Source: Limnohabitans sp. (GTDB taxonomy: Bacteria; Pseudomonadota; Gammaproteobacteria; Burkholderiales; Burkholderiaceae_C). Taken from it: 7,695 nt of DNA. Below are positions 5,959 through 7,695 of the stretch, piece after piece. The stretch spans positions 1 through 7,695 of the forward strand of contig JALQUL010000107.1 of assembly GCA_023260735.1 (NCBI GenBank). Reading direction: 5' to 3'. The translations under genes were made by a program, and so were the position numbers. Under the pieces are notes generated by a model that did not search any database, was not told the origin of the DNA, and worked only from the letters and a program-made list of their open reading frames with translations. Position 1 is the first letter of the stretch, and every line of letters begins with the position of its first letter.

Positions 5959-7695
5959 TTAGACTGTTTTAGCAGTTTCTACATATTCTTCAATTTGATT
6001 GAAGTTCATGTATTGATAAATTTTGCTGGAGTCTTTGGTGATTGCACCCATGTCAGATAAATATTCTGCAACGGTAGGAATACGACCTAGTTTAGAGCAA
6101 ATAGCGGCTAATTCAGCAGAACCTAAATAAACGTTGGTGTTTTTACCCAAACGGTTAGGGAAGTTACGTGTTGAAGTGGACATTACAGTAGCGCCTTCTC
6201 GAACTTGTGCTTGGTTACCCATACACAAGCTGCAACCTGGCATTTCCATACGGGCGCCAGCAGCACCAAACACACCATAATGGCCTTCTTTGGTCAATTC
6301 GCTTGCGTCCATTTTGGTCGGTGGGGCCATCCATAATTTCACAGGAATATCACGTTTGCCTTCAAGCAATTTAGAAGCAGCACGGAAGTGACCAATGTTG
6401 GTCATACATGAACCAATAAATACTTCATCAATCGCAGTACCAGATACGTCTGATAAGAATTTTGCATCATCAGGATCGTTAGGGCAGCAAACTACTGGCT
6501 CTTTTAAGTCAGCCAAGTCGATTTCGATAACGGCAGCATATTCTGCATCTTTATCGGACTCGAGCAATTGTGGGTTAGCCAACCATGCTTCAACGGCTTT
6601 AATACGACGCTCGAGGGTGCGTTTGTCTTCGTAACCATCGGCAATCATGTTTTTCATGAGCACTACATTGCTGTTGAGGTATTCTTTGATTGGCTCTGGA
6701 TTGAGTTTAATTGCACAACCCGCAGCTGAACGCTCGGCTGACGCATCTGATAATTCAAATGCTTGTTCTACTTTTAAGTCAGGCAAGCCTTCAATCTCGA
6801 GGATACGACCAGAGAAAATATTTTTCTTACCTGCTTTTGCAACGGTTAATAAGCCCGCTTTAATCGCATACAAAGGAATGGCATGAACCAAATCACGTAA
6901 AGTGATGCCTGGTTGCATTTCACCTTTAAAACGTACTAAAACGCTTTCTGGCATATCGAGTGGCATGACACCCGTCGCAGCACCGAAGGCCACTAAACCA
7001 GAACCAGCTGGGAAGCTAATACCAATTGGGAAACGAGTGTGGCTATCGCCGCCTGTACCCACGGTATCTGGTAATAATAAACGATTGAGCCAAGAGTGAA
7101 TGACACCGTCACCTGGGCGTAAAGCAACACCACCACGGTTGCTAATAAACGCTGGTAACTCGTGGTGCATTTTAACGTCCACTGGTTTTGGATAAGCAGC
7201 TGTATGGCAGAAGGATTGCATGACCAAGTCAGCACTAAAGCCTAAACAAGCCAAGTCTTTTAACTCGTCACGAGTCATAGGGCCAGTTGTATCCTGAGAA
7301 CCTACAGTCGTCATTTTCGGTTCACAGTAAGTACCCGGACGAACACCTTCACCTTCTGGAAGACCACAAGCGCGACCTACCATCTTCTGGGACAGTGTAA
7401 AGCCTTTACCAGTATCTGCTGGCTGTACAGGCGTACGGAACAGTGTAGAAGGACCAAGGCCCAATGCTTCACGTGCTTTCGCTGTCAGGCCACGGCCAAT
7501 AATCAGGTTGATACGGCCGCCTGCACGTACTTCATCTAGAAGTACTGGAGTTTTCAGTTCAGATTCAGCGATTTGTTCGCCATTTTTGAACGCAGTAACT
7601 TTAGCTTCGTCTTTATTGACTTTAAGAACGATTTCATCGCCCATGTTCATTTCAGAAACATCGATCTCAACTGGTAATGCACCAGCATCTTCCAT
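5959..7695 (-). CDS. acnB: Aconitate hydratase B (bifunctional aconitase/2-methylisocitrate dehydratase), C-terminal two thirds
   Basis: Converts citrate to isocitrate through cis-aconitate in the TCA cycle; AcnB also commonly dehydrates 2-methylisocitrate derivatives. The 578 visible residues match AcnB throughout, from MEDAGALPVEIDVS in the swivel domain to the C-terminus. The three [4Fe-4S] ligands are present at Cys430 (FIGSCMTN), Cys488 and Cys491 (PGCSLCMGNQ), numbered within this fragment. Active-site signatures GTGGDSHTRFPIG, SFCHTAAYPKP and STSTRNFPNRLG are intact. A complete AcnB has about 860 residues, so roughly 280 N-terminal residues (HEAT-like domain and the start of the swivel domain) lie beyond the right edge; the Met at 7695 is internal, not the start. 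The C-terminal wording (RIPTVAEYLSDMG, YQYMNFNQIEEY) is closest to what I recall from Betaproteobacteria. Its 3' end carries two hairpins, one of them a terminator, so it is transcribed separately from the protease operon. Confidence 0.97.
   Translation of the reverse strand: MEDAGALPVEIDVSEMNMGDEIVLKVNKDEAKVTAFKNGEQIAESELKTPVLLDEVRAGGRINLIIGRGLTAKAREALGLGPSTLFRTPVQPADTGKGFTLSQKMVGRACGLPEGEGVRPGTYCEPKMTTVGSQDTTGPMTRDELKDLACLGFSADLVMQSFCHTAAYPKPVDVKMHHELPAFISNRGGVALRPGDGVIHSWLNRLLLPDTVGTGGDSHTRFPIGISFPAGSGLVAFGAATGVMPLDMPESVLVRFKGEMQPGITLRDLVHAIPLYAIKAGLLTVAKAGKKNIFSGRILEIEGLPDLKVEQAFELSDASAERSAAGCAIKLNPEPIKEYLNSNVVLMKNMIADGYEDKRTLERRIKAVEAWLANPQLLESDKDAEYAAVIEIDLADLKEPVVCCPNDPDDAKFLSDVSGTAIDEVFIGSCMTNIGHFRAASKLLEGKRDIPVKLWMAPPTKMDASELTKEGHYGVFGAAGARMEMPGCSLCMGNQAQVREGATVMSTSTRNFPNRLGKNTNVYLGSAELAAICSKLGRIPTVAEYLSDMGAITKDSSKIYQYMNFNQIEEYVETAKTV

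Noticed and set aside
6395..7099. Three plus-strand frames of 65 to 79 codons opposite acnB
   Set aside because: They are shadows of the highly conserved acnB coding sequence, with no ribosome site and no recognisable protein.
6993..7235. 80-codon minus-strand frame inside acnB
   Set aside because: It is an out-of-frame reading of acnB, which continues intact through the whole stretch.

Overview
The window looks like chromosomal core-genome DNA from a moderately AT-rich proteobacterium, most likely a low-GC betaproteobacterium. Three things point there: AcnB protein wording typical of that class, a BPSS1780-type membrane protein next to an APH-fold (type II) homoserine kinase, and proximity of polA to thrB. 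This placement is by memory of the families, not by a search, and a gammaproteobacterium cannot be excluded. There are no tRNA or rRNA genes, CRISPR arrays, insertion sequences or phage genes.

Layout. The left edge carries the first 68 codons of polA (DNA polymerase I) on the minus strand. A non-coding stretch of about 380 bases (207-587) separates it from a divergent plus-strand pair: thrB (homoserine kinase, best start at 588, not at the upstream TTG at 534), then 22 bases later a six-helix BPSS1780-family membrane protein with a Ser/Ala-rich loop. That pair ends at a perfect 20-bp inverted repeat, which also serves as terminator for the convergent minus-strand genes. Reading leftwards on the minus strand are an exported HtrA/Deg-type serine protease (5715-4165) and, 34 bases further on, a second exported protein (4130-2568). 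The second has the same architecture but every catalytic residue replaced. At the right edge is the C-terminal two thirds of acnB (aconitase B), ending in an AT-rich hairpin followed by a GC-rich intrinsic terminator.

How the parts relate. polA, thrB and acnB are housekeeping genes (replication and repair, threonine synthesis, TCA cycle) that share a neighbourhood, not a pathway. The part that behaves as a system is the two-gene protease operon. An apparently active trypsin-like protease with PDZ and PDZ_3-like domains, resembling plant Deg9/Deg2, is co-transcribed with a full-length pseudoprotease paralogue. The inference is that the inactive partner regulates, scaffolds or presents substrates to the active one in the periplasm. 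This is the most interesting item here. Secondary points are the two interleaved G/C pairings in the thrB leader and the double hairpin in the acnB 3' untranslated region.
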